From the NCBI GenBank assembly GCA_947454285.1, contig CANGJO010000030.1:1-9685 (forward strand): 9,685 nucleotides of DNA, written 5' to 3'. The position numbers and the translations under genes were made by a program. This document shows, piece by piece, positions 1-6,274 of the stretch. Origin of the DNA: Microbacteriaceae bacterium. GTDB taxonomy: Bacteria; Actinomycetota; Actinomycetes; Actinomycetales; Microbacteriaceae. The notes under the pieces are model-generated. The model was not told where the DNA came from. It ran no database searches and saw nothing but the letters and a program-made list of their open reading frames with translations. Position 1 is the first letter of the stretch; each line of letters starts with the position of its first letter.

Positions 1-157
1 CGGTACCGGTGGCGCCTAGTAGCACCACATCGGTTTCGCCAGCATTAATTCGCTGAGCCAAGTCGGCAATTGCAGTTGGTTGGTCACCCGATGGTTTGAA
101 CTCGGAAATTACCTGGAAGGGCGCGAAAGACCTAGTTGCTTCCACTGAAGGCCTCAT
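1..157 (-). CDS. uvrB: UvrABC system protein B, N-terminal fragment (runs off the window)
   Basis: UvrB is the helicase-like subunit of the UvrABC nucleotide-excision repair complex, handing damaged DNA from UvrA to the UvrC nuclease. Only the first 52 codons are present. Translation of the minus strand from ATG at 157 gives a short variable head, then FQVISEFKPSGDQPTAIADL and INAGETDVVLLGATGT. This is the family's conserved N-terminus, with the GDQP motif and the start of the Walker A loop (GATGTGK in the family), cut off by the window edge. The start lies inside coaE, so the two genes overlap by 26 bases. An in-frame GTG at 145 is an alternative start. No clear Shine-Dalgarno precedes either, so translational coupling to coaE is likely. 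coaE next to uvrB is common in actinobacteria. Family identity is very secure; the exact start is less so. Confidence 0.93.
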   Translation of the reverse strand, partial: MRPSVEATRSFAPFQVISEFKPSGDQPTAIADLAQRINAGETDVVLLGATGT

Positions 158-737
158 GTTCGATTTGTTGCCAAAGTTTTCGCGCGTCTTTGAGCAGCAA
201 ATGTAAGTCTTGGTTGGAATTCAAGATCACATCGGCGGCATTTGCTCGCTGCACAGGAGAGGCTTGTGATGCCACGCGCTTCTCAGCTTCAGCACGGTTC
301 ATCTTTCGGATTGAAACAAGACGTTCGATTTGCTTCTCGGCGGGCGCCTCAACGGTGACAACCTTGTTGAAATCAAGATGAACGGCCGCTTCAACCAATA
401 GCGGAACATTGTAAATAACTATCGAATCGTCAGGTAGTTCGGCGATGCGCTTTGCTGCAAGTTGTTTTACCAGCGGGTGCACAATTGCCTCTAGCTGCTT
501 TCGTTTATCGGTGTTCGAAAAAACGATTGCGCCCAGTGCCGCACGATTAAGCGCGCCGTCGCTAATTACCGAGTCACCAAACTCTCGCTGAATTTCGGCG
601 AGGCCTGGCGTTCCTGGTTCCACTACTTCGCGGGCTAGTTTATCGGCGTCGATCTCAATGCCACCCAGCTCAACCCAGGCAGACGCAACCGTGGATTTGC
701 CCGAGGCAATCCCGCCGGTGAGTCCAACTAGATACAT
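132..737 (-). CDS. coaE: Dephospho-CoA kinase
   Basis: This enzyme phosphorylates the 3'-hydroxyl of dephospho-CoA with ATP, the last step of coenzyme A synthesis, in the cytosol. The 201-residue product has the family P-loop GGIASGKST (residues 8–16), the substrate-binding DADKLAREV stretch from residue 30, and YNVPLLVEA in the core. Its length is that of a stand-alone CoaE. Mycobacterial CoaE carries an extra C-terminal UPF0157/GrpB-like domain, which is absent here. The ATG at 737 is chosen because the P-loop then sits at the usual distance from the N-terminus. There is no properly spaced Shine-Dalgarno: AAGGGT abuts the ATG. TAGGCT six bases upstream suggests a leaderless message. The gene lies downstream of the rpsA terminator and overlaps uvrB, with which it probably forms a small operon. 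Confidence 0.96.
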   Translation of the reverse strand: MYLVGLTGGIASGKSTVASAWVELGGIEIDADKLAREVVEPGTPGLAEIQREFGDSVISDGALNRAALGAIVFSNTDKRKQLEAIVHPLVKQLAAKRIAELPDDSIVIYNVPLLVEAAVHLDFNKVVTVEAPAEKQIERLVSIRKMNRAEAEKRVASQASPVQRANAADVILNSNQDLHLLLKDARKLWQQIEHEAFSGSN

Positions 738-743
738 ACCCTT

Positions 744-749
744 AGCCTA
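744..749 (-). promoter_or_regulatory. Candidate -10 element of a leaderless coaE promoter
   Basis: Reading the minus strand, TAGGCT is followed by AAGGGT and then the coaE ATG, so the hexamer occupies -12 to -7 relative to the A of the start codon. This fits the actinobacterial TANNNT -10 with transcription starting at the ATG itself. I see no good -35: the matching region lies inside the terminator hairpin. The same hexamer at the same spacing precedes polA, which strengthens the call. The promoter is inferred, not demonstrated. Confidence 0.6.
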
Positions 750-752
750 AAC

Positions 753-788
753 AAAAAAGGAGGCCAACCTTTCGGCTGACCTCCTTTT
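753..788 (-). terminator. Rho-independent terminator of rpsA
   Basis: On the minus strand, AAAAGGAGGUCAGCC (788–774) pairs with GGUUGGCCUCCUUUU (769–755) over 15 positions, including two G·U wobbles, closed by a GAAA tetraloop of GNRA type. The U run extends through 753. On the plus strand the two wobbles become mismatches, so the hairpin is optimised for the minus-strand transcript. It starts 12 bases past the rpsA stop and ends 16 bases before the coaE ATG. Its U tract nearly abuts the candidate coaE -10 element. Confidence 0.92.
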
Positions 789-799
789 GAACTTGATGA

Positions 800-2266
800 T
801 TACTCAGCGCTCTTTAGCTTGTCGCGAAGTGCTGCAAGTGATTCGTCTGCTGCAAGAGTTCCTGCATCTGATGACTCGCTTGAGTAGCTTGAGCTTGAAG
901 CAGCTGGCGCTTCCGCTGGAGTTGCTGGAGCGTCAGGAAGCTTGGCTGCAGCTTCGTTAGCTGCCTTAACCTGCTTCTTGTGCTCTTCCCAACGAGCGTG
1001 AGCCTCGGCGTATTCCTTTTCCCACTTGGCGCGAGCTTCTTCGAAGCCTGCCTTCCATTCGTTGGTCTTAGGGTCGAAGCCTTCTGGGTACTTGTAGGTA
1101 CCAGTCTCGTCGTAGTCAGCAGCCATACCGTAAAGAGCTGGGTTGAATTCGGTACCCTCTGGGTTTACCTCTTCGTTAGCCTGCTTTAGGGACAGTGAAA
1201 TGCGACGACGGTCTAGATCGATGTCGATTACCTTAACGAATACGTCCTGGTTAACCGCTACAACCTGCTCAGCAAGCTCAATGTGCTTTGAAGAAAGCTC
1301 TGAGATGTGAACTAGGCCTTCGATGCCGTCTGCAACGCGAACGAATGCACCGAATGGAACCAACTTGGTTACCTTACCTGGCGCGTACTGACCAATTGCG
1401 TGAGTACGTGCGAATACCTGCCATGGGTCTTCCTGGGTTGCCTTTAGAGATAGCGAAACGCGCTCACGCTCTTGATCAACTTCAAGAACCTCAACGGTAA
1501 CTTCCTGACCAATCTCAACAACTTCTGAAGCGTGCTCGATGTGCTTCCATGAAAGTTCTGAAACGTGAACTAGACCGTCCACGCCACCAAGGTCGATAAA
1601 CGCACCAAAGTTAACGATCGATGAAACAACACCGGTACGGATCTGTCCCTTTGCAAGGTCAGCTAGGAAGGTGCTGCGTGAAGCAGACTGTGACTCTTCA
1701 AGTAGAGCGCGACGTGAAAGCACAACGTTGTTGCGGTTCTTGTCTAGCTCAAGAATCTTGGCTTCAACCTTCTGTCCTAGGTAAGGACCTAGGTCGCGAA
1801 CGCGACGAAGCTCGATTAGCGATGCAGGAAGGAATCCACGAAGACCAATGTCAACGATCAGACCACCCTTAACAACTTCGATAACAACACCGGTAACGGT
1901 GCCATCGGCTTCCTTGACCTTCTCAACGTCGCCCCATGCGCGCTCGTACTGTGCACGCTTCTTTGAAAGAATTAGTCGGCCTTCTTTGTCTTCCTTCTGA
2001 AGAACAAGTGCCTCAACTGTGTCGCCTACTGAAACGATCTCTGATGGATCTGCATCGTGGCGGATAGATAGTTCACGTGAAGGAATTACACCTTCAGTCT
2101 TGTAACCAACGTCTAGTAGAACTTCGTCGCGGTCAATTTTTACAACGGTTCCAGCAATTAGGTCGCCGTCGTTGAAGAACTTCAAGGTTGCTTCTACTGC
2201 TGCAAGGAAGTCTTCTGCAGATCCGATGTCATTTACAGCGATCTGCTTGGTTGTCTTGGTGGTCAT
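800..2266 (-). CDS. rpsA: 30S ribosomal protein S1, four S1 domains
   Basis: S1 binds mRNA on the small ribosomal subunit and helps start translation. The 488-residue product has four OB-fold S1 domains at about residues 35–104, 121–186, 207–275 and 293–361. Domains 3 and 4 carry the typical FGAF…GLVHxSELSxKHIE pattern. A tail of about 125 residues follows, rich in Ala, Glu, Lys and Ser. Six-domain S1 proteins occur in proteobacteria; the shorter four-domain form with a variable tail is usual in actinobacteria. The ATG at 2266 is the only plausible start, since the frame is closed by TAA 27 bases upstream, and the N-terminus (IAVNDIGSAEDFLAAVEAT) fits the family. No strong Shine-Dalgarno is present, only AAGAG about 15 bases upstream. 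A strong terminator follows the gene, so it is probably transcribed alone or by read-through from polA. Confidence 0.97.
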   Translation of the reverse strand: MTTKTTKQIAVNDIGSAEDFLAAVEATLKFFNDGDLIAGTVVKIDRDEVLLDVGYKTEGVIPSRELSIRHDADPSEIVSVGDTVEALVLQKEDKEGRLILSKKRAQYERAWGDVEKVKEADGTVTGVVIEVVKGGLIVDIGLRGFLPASLIELRRVRDLGPYLGQKVEAKILELDKNRNNVVLSRRALLEESQSASRSTFLADLAKGQIRTGVVSSIVNFGAFIDLGGVDGLVHVSELSWKHIEHASEVVEIGQEVTVEVLEVDQERERVSLSLKATQEDPWQVFARTHAIGQYAPGKVTKLVPFGAFVRVADGIEGLVHISELSSKHIELAEQVVAVNQDVFVKVIDIDLDRRRISLSLKQANEEVNPEGTEFNPALYGMAADYDETGTYKYPEGFDPKTNEWKAGFEEARAKWEKEYAEAHARWEEHKKQVKAANEAAAKLPDAPATPAEAPAASSSSYSSESSDAGTLAADESLAALRDKLKSAE

Positions 2267-2398
2267 ATATGTATGTACTCTTAACGGGCATTACTCGGGT
2301 CGCGACAAAATCACACAGATTTTCCATGGATTCCACCGCAACGATGGATAGGGATTTGCGTGAAAAACACGCCCCATAAGCCTATCTGATTACTGGCC
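2267..2398 (-). promoter_or_regulatory. polA–rpsA spacer with candidate rpsA promoter and 5' leader
   Basis: This 132-bp spacer has no convincing terminator for polA. On the minus strand TAGGCT (2384–2379), just past the polA stop, matches the hexamer found before polA and coaE. Initiation about seven bases downstream would give a leader of roughly 105 nucleotides. Near its 5' end GCGTG-TTTTT-CACGC (2372–2358) can form a five-base-pair hairpin with no following U run, so it is not a terminator. A 32-codon ORF starts at 2327 and overlaps the rpsA start (see findings). Promoter and leader are inferred from sequence only. Confidence 0.4.
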
Positions 2399-5113
2399 CT
2401 AGTGGGCGGCCTGATCCCAGCTCTTGCCAATGCCTATCTGGACTTCAAGAGGCACCGATAACTCGACGACCTGCTCCATTTGCTGGGTTACGAGCTGCTT
2501 TAGCGCCTCAAGCTCGCCCTTTGCCACCTCGAAGACCAATTCGTCGTGGACCTGAAGCAACATTCGGCTCTTTAGTCCCGATTCCTGCATCTTTTGGTCG
2601 ATGGAATTCATGGCGAGCTTCATGATGTCGGCCGCGGTCCCCTGGATTGGCGCGTTTAATGCTGCACGACGGGCGTTTTCTCGAACCTGGAAAATCTTGC
2701 TGTTCAGGTCATCGAATGGGCGGCGACGACCAAAGGTCGTGGCGGTGAAACCCTTGGTCTTGGCCTCTTCAACCACCGATGCCAGGTAGCGCTTTACCCC
2801 ACCGAATCTGGCGAAGTAGTCGGCCATCAATTGCTTGGCCTCGGCGTTAGAGATGCGAAGTTGCTTGGCCAGGCCGTATTCGCTCAGGCCGTAAACCAGA
2901 CCGTAGCTCATTGCCTTTACCGTGCCACGCATTGAGGTGGTCACATCAGCAGGCTTTACGCCAAACAATCGCGAGCCGACGAATCGGTGTAGGTCTTCGC
3001 CAGTCTTGAAGGCCTCGATGATTCCGGCATCGTCCGACAGGTGCGCCATGATTCGCATTTCAATTTGCGAGTAGTCGGCGCTGAGCAGAGTCTCGAAGCC
3101 CTTTCCGGCAATGAACGCATCACGAATCTCACGACCGCGTTGACTGCGAATCGGAATGTTCTGCAGGTTTGGGTTCTCAGAAGAAAGTCGCCCGGTAGAT
3201 GTACCCGTCTGAACGTAGTTGGTGTGAATGCGCCCGTCTTCGCCGACCGACTTCAACATGGTCTCAACGATCTGACGAATCTTGGTGACCTCGCGATGCT
3301 CAAGCAGTCTTGCCAAGAACGGGTGTTCTGTTTGTTCAAACAGTTCAGTCAGTGCAGCCGCGTTGGTCGAGAATCCAGTCTTAACCTGCTTGGTTCCAGT
3401 CATGCCTAGTTCGTCAAACAACACTGTCTGTAATTGCTTAGGCGACGCCAAGTTAATTTCGTGACCGATGATCTCGTAAGCGCTCTTAGCGATGCTGGCA
3501 ACCTCACCGGTTAAGCGTTCGAAAAGCTCATTGAGTTTCTTGGTGTCAACTGTGATTCCGTAGTGTTCCATGCGCGCCAAAGACGTATTAGTTGGCAGCT
3601 CTACCTCACCATAGACGCGCAACTGATCCTGTTGCTCAACTTGGTCATACAGCTTTGGTGCAAGCGCAATGGTGAGCCACGCATCCAGCGAGGCATCAGT
3701 GGATTCTTCGGCGAGCAGTTGGTTTGGGTCACCACGCTTAACAACGGTGCCCAGGTATTCAAGGGCTAGCTCATCAAGACCAAAATCCTTGCGGACTGGA
3801 TTTAATAGATAAGCAAGCAGCAGGGTGTCGTAATCTAGGCCCGCAAATTCAACCCCTAAATCAAACAAGACTTTCGAGAAATCTTTTGCACCGTGGATTG
3901 CCTTGACGCAAGACGCATCAGTCAACCAAGGCTGCAAGGTTTTCTTTAGGTCATCGGTTGAGGTTGGCTCCCATATTTTTCGTGCTGATTCGGTAGCGAG
4001 ACCAACTCCGGTGATCTGTTCGTTTGCAATCTCAAAGGAAAGACCAACGGTTCCAGTGGTTGCCTTTAGCCAAGACGTGAGTTTTGCTGCGGACAATTTT
4101 TCAACTTCAGGAATTACAAGCTCTTCAAAAACAGCATCTGCTTTTGTTGATTGAAACGCGTCTTCGAATGCTGCAACAGCAGAAGTGGTATCGCCGACAG
4201 GCGGAGTTGCAGCTGTACCTGGCTTTGAGCCACGCAAACGCAAAACGCGTTCGGTGAGTGTTTTGAATTCAAGTTTTGCAAAGACTTCGCGCACTGCCGC
4301 TTCGTTTACGCCACCAAGTTCAAGGTCTTCTTGCTGAAAGTCAAAGTCCAGGTCGCGAACCAAGTGATTCAAACGGCGATTGCGCTTTGCTAGATCCTGG
4401 TGCTCGCGAAGGCTCTCGCCCACCTTGCCAGTAATTGAATCGGCGGCAGCCAATACGGACTCTAAATCGCCGTGCAACTGCAACCACTTGGCTGCGGTCT
4501 TTGGGCCAACGCCCGGAATACCAGGCAGGTTATCGGATGTCTCACCAACCAGAGCCGCTAGATCTGGGTACTGGCGAGCGTGGATGCCGTACTTCTCTAG
4601 TACTGCTGCGTCGTCCATGCGAGCCAAGTTCATCACGCCCTTGACGGGGTAAAGAATCGTGGTGTTGTCAGAAATCAGCTGGAAAGTATCACGGTCACCG
4701 GAAACAACGTAAACGGTGTAGCCCTTGGCGGCGCTCTGATCGGCCAAGCTCGCAAGCACGTCATCGGCCTCGTAGTTAACCCGGGTGATGGTTTTGATGT
4801 TCATTGCTGCAAGCGCTTCTTGCAGCAACTCGGTTTGACCAACAAATTCCGGAGGAGTCTCGCCGCGGGTTCCCTTGTACTCAGGATATTCCTCGGTGCG
4901 GAATGAGCTGCGCGAGAGGTCAAAGGCAACCGCAAGGTGGGTTGGTTTTTCTGCCTGCAATATATTTAGCAGCATAGAAATGAAACCGTGAACCGCATTG
5001 GTATGCTGACCGTCTTTGGTCTTGAAGTTATCGGGGTTCAGTGCGTAAAAGGCACGAAATGCTAGCGAATGCCCATCAATCAACAGGAGGGTAGGCTTTG
5101 GACTAGCGTTCAT
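2399..5113 (-). CDS. polA: DNA polymerase I with 5' nuclease and degenerate 3'-5' exonuclease domain
   Basis: PolA fills gaps and removes RNA primers in lagging-strand synthesis and excision repair. The 904-residue product starts with a 5' nuclease domain (about 1–310): D13, YEADD (114–118), SGDRD (138–142), ETSDNLPGIPGVGPKTAAKW (191–210). The middle domain (about 330–500) resembles a proofreading exonuclease but has lost key residues. The DxE motif reads S359-F-E361 and no YxxxD is evident, although D411 may match the second motif. The polymerase domain holds motif A with D680 (SADYSQIEMR), motif B R729…K733…Y737…YG742, and motif C VHDE (HDE 856–858). Non-functional proofreading is usual for actinobacterial PolA. 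Tyr rather than Phe at 737 corresponds to E. coli F762. The ATG at 5113 puts D13 at the family position. There is no Shine-Dalgarno; TAGGCT six bases upstream suggests a leaderless message. Confidence 0.97.
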   Translation of the reverse strand: MNASPKPTLLLIDGHSLAFRAFYALNPDNFKTKDGQHTNAVHGFISMLLNILQAEKPTHLAVAFDLSRSSFRTEEYPEYKGTRGETPPEFVGQTELLQEALAAMNIKTITRVNYEADDVLASLADQSAAKGYTVYVVSGDRDTFQLISDNTTILYPVKGVMNLARMDDAAVLEKYGIHARQYPDLAALVGETSDNLPGIPGVGPKTAAKWLQLHGDLESVLAAADSITGKVGESLREHQDLAKRNRRLNHLVRDLDFDFQQEDLELGGVNEAAVREVFAKLEFKTLTERVLRLRGSKPGTAATPPVGDTTSAVAAFEDAFQSTKADAVFEELVIPEVEKLSAAKLTSWLKATTGTVGLSFEIANEQITGVGLATESARKIWEPTSTDDLKKTLQPWLTDASCVKAIHGAKDFSKVLFDLGVEFAGLDYDTLLLAYLLNPVRKDFGLDELALEYLGTVVKRGDPNQLLAEESTDASLDAWLTIALAPKLYDQVEQQDQLRVYGEVELPTNTSLARMEHYGITVDTKKLNELFERLTGEVASIAKSAYEIIGHEINLASPKQLQTVLFDELGMTGTKQVKTGFSTNAAALTELFEQTEHPFLARLLEHREVTKIRQIVETMLKSVGEDGRIHTNYVQTGTSTGRLSSENPNLQNIPIRSQRGREIRDAFIAGKGFETLLSADYSQIEMRIMAHLSDDAGIIEAFKTGEDLHRFVGSRLFGVKPADVTTSMRGTVKAMSYGLVYGLSEYGLAKQLRISNAEAKQLMADYFARFGGVKRYLASVVEEAKTKGFTATTFGRRRPFDDLNSKIFQVRENARRAALNAPIQGTAADIMKLAMNSIDQKMQESGLKSRMLLQVHDELVFEVAKGELEALKQLVTQQMEQVVELSVPLEVQIGIGKSWDQAAH

Positions 5114-5119
5114 GAGGCA

Positions 5120-5125
5120 AGCCTA
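5120..5125 (-). promoter_or_regulatory. Candidate -10 element of a leaderless polA promoter
   Basis: Minus strand: TAGGCT, then TGCCTC, then the polA ATG. The hexamer spans -12 to -7 relative to the start codon, as expected when transcription begins at the ATG. No Shine-Dalgarno lies between it and the ATG, and I see no convincing -35. The element sits in the 42-bp gap between the divergent polA and thioesterase genes. Confidence 0.62.
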
Positions 5126-5155
5126 ACTGCCCCGCTACCCGTTTTAGGAGCATTG

Positions 5156-5581
5156 ATGTCATCACCAAAGTTGAGTCCCGCAGCCGCTGAATTGATGCAG
5201 TCGCGTGGCCTTGGTCCCCTGGCAGAAAAAATGGGAATCGAGTTGCTTGAGCTAAGTGCAGAGCGTGCGGTGGCAACCATGCCGGTTGAAGGTAACACTC
5301 AGCCGCTTGGAGTTCTGCACGGTGGCGCACACGTTGTGTTGGGCGAAAGCCTTGGAAGTTTTGCAGCCAACGTTTGGGCACACCCCGATAAAGTTGCCGT
5401 CGGCATTGAGGTAAACGCGAGTCACAGTCGTTCGGCAACCAGTGGAAAAGTGACTGCGGTTTGTAGCGCTATCAACTTAGGTAAGAGTCTTGCTGTTCAC
5501 GAGATCGTGATTTCAGATGAAGCTGGCCGCAGACTTTCTACAGTCCGCATCACGAACTACTTGAAAGAAAAAGCTAACTAG
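5156..5581 (+). CDS. Hotdog-fold acyl-CoA thioesterase, MenI/EntH (PaaI) type
   Basis: The 141-residue product belongs to the hotdog thioesterases that hydrolyse acyl-CoA or aryl-CoA thioesters. The core ATMPVEGNTQPLGVLHGGAH, followed by VVLGESLGSFAAN, closely matches E. coli YdiI (MenI, 1,4-dihydroxy-2-naphthoyl-CoA hydrolase) and EntH. Q49, H55 and the catalytic-type E64 line up with YdiI Q48, H54 and E63. VGIEVNASHSRSATSGKV continues the match. A menaquinone role is possible, but no men gene is in the window and substrate range in this family is broad. The ATG at 5156 is preferred because TAGGAG lies five bases upstream and the protein then has normal length. A longer reading from 5069 would overlap polA and add residues foreign to the family. 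The gene diverges from polA and shares its stop bases with pdtaR. Confidence 0.9.
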   Translation: MSSPKLSPAAAELMQSRGLGPLAEKMGIELLELSAERAVATMPVEGNTQPLGVLHGGAHVVLGESLGSFAANVWAHPDKVAVGIEVNASHSRSATSGKVTAVCSAINLGKSLAVHEIVISDEAGRRLSTVRITNYLKEKAN

Positions 5582-6198
5582 TCTTTTTTAGTTTCGGCTG
5601 CGGCGTCAGGCTTTGGCGCGCCAAGTTGTTCGATAACAGTTATTGCCACTTCCTGCATGGTTAATCGTCTATCCATCGAGGCCTTTTGAATCCAACGGAA
5701 AGCCTCTGGCTCTGTCAAATTCATTTTTTCGTTGAGAAGACCCTTGGCACGATCAACAAGTTTTCGAGTCTCGAAGCGCTCGTTTAGGTCTGCAATTTCG
5801 TTTTCGAGAGCGGTCAGCTGGGCGTGACGACTCAGGGCAATTTCAATTGCTGGAAGTAGGTCGTTTGGAGTGAATGGCTTGACAACATAGGCCATTGCTC
5901 CAGCTTCACTAGCGCGATCCACAAGCTCTTTTTGGCTAAACGCGGTTAGTAAAACAATCGGAGTCTTTGAGCCAACCAATTTCTCTGCAGCTGAGATGCC
6001 ATCAAGGTTAGGCATCTTGATGTCCATGACTAAAAGGTCTGGCTTGTGTTCGGTTACGAGGGCTACGGCCTGTTCCCCATCGCTGGCTTCGGCGATTACA
6101 TCGAAACCGTGCTCAATTAGGGTCTCGACTATGTCCATACGAATCAATGATTCGTCTTCAGCCACAATCACCGTGCGCTTCTTCGCTGCATCTGCCAT
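5578..6198 (-). CDS. pdtaR: Response regulator with ANTAR RNA-binding output domain (PdtaR-like)
   Basis: The 206-residue protein joins a receiver domain (about 8–125) to an ANTAR domain (about 132–192), the arrangement of mycobacterial PdtaR. Receiver landmarks are E14/D15, phospho-acceptor D59 in LLVMDIKMPNLDG, T85, and K107 in VVKPF. A short coiled stretch (LENEIADLNERFETRKLVDR) leads into the three-helix ANTAR bundle, which carries AKGLLNEKMNLTEPEAFRWI and the later RLTMQEVA. ANTAR proteins bind paired hexaloop hairpins in nascent RNA and prevent termination; in actinobacteria the partner kinase is PdtaS. No kinase gene lies here, as in M. tuberculosis where the pair is also unlinked. No Shine-Dalgarno precedes the ATG; TAAAGT seven bases upstream may be a leaderless -10. 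The C-terminal tail is Ala/Lys-rich. Confidence 0.93.
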   Translation of the reverse strand: MADAAKKRTVIVAEDESLIRMDIVETLIEHGFDVIAEASDGEQAVALVTEHKPDLLVMDIKMPNLDGISAAEKLVGSKTPIVLLTAFSQKELVDRASEAGAMAYVVKPFTPNDLLPAIEIALSRHAQLTALENEIADLNERFETRKLVDRAKGLLNEKMNLTEPEAFRWIQKASMDRRLTMQEVAITVIEQLGAPKPDAAAETKKD

Positions 6199-6205
6199 GG
6201 GGTCA

Positions 6206-6211
6206 ACTTTA
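6206..6211 (-). promoter_or_regulatory. Candidate -10 element for pdtaR
   Basis: Minus strand: TAAAGT, then seven bases (TGACCCC), then the pdtaR ATG. It fits TANNNT at a spacing that allows a leaderless or nearly leaderless transcript, and no Shine-Dalgarno is present. It differs from the TAGGCT of polA and coaE and lacks a recognisable -35, so it is weaker evidence. Confidence 0.38.
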
Positions 6212-6244
6212 TTCGATTTGCCTTGAGTTTTATGAACAAAGTCT

Positions 6245-6274
6245 CTTCGGCTAAGATTGTCAGGTTAGCCGAAG
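6245..6274. repeat. Perfect 10-bp inverted repeat across the tRNA-Leu 5' boundary
   Basis: CTTCGGCTAA (6245–6254) and TTAGCCGAAG (6265–6274) are perfect inverted copies separated by ten bases. The right arm includes all seven bases of the 5' acceptor strand of tRNA-Leu, so the left arm duplicates the 3' acceptor strand CTTCGGC found at 6341–6347. The left arm also overlaps the candidate tRNA -10. Confidence 0.85.
6252..6257 (+). promoter_or_regulatory. Candidate -10 element for tRNA-Leu
   Basis: TAAGAT fits TANNNT and ends ten bases before the mature tRNA 5' end. Initiation around 6264 would leave only about four bases for RNase P to remove. TTGAGT at 6223 is too far upstream (23-base spacer) to be its -35. 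No other promoter-like pair was found in the 69-bp gap. Confidence 0.4.

Noticed and set aside
2358..2372. Hairpin after polA considered as its terminator.
   Set aside because: The stem is only five base pairs and no U run follows it on the minus strand.
5069..5155. Longer plus-strand start for the thioesterase, adding 29 residues.
   Set aside because: It would overlap the polA start, lacks family-like residues, and a good TAGGAG precedes the internal ATG at 5156.
5103..5438. 111-codon minus-strand frame opposite the thioesterase gene.
   Set aside because: Its low-complexity, Arg/Gln/Leu-rich product looks like a shadow of the real plus-strand gene; no ribosome site or recognisable domain.
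5563..5596. A/T-rich inverted repeat (AAAAAG … CTTTTT) around the shared CTAG, a possible bidirectional terminator.
   Set aside because: The stem is almost all A–T pairs with a nine-base loop and no G+C core, so it would be unstable; the bases are also explained by Lys codons at both gene ends.
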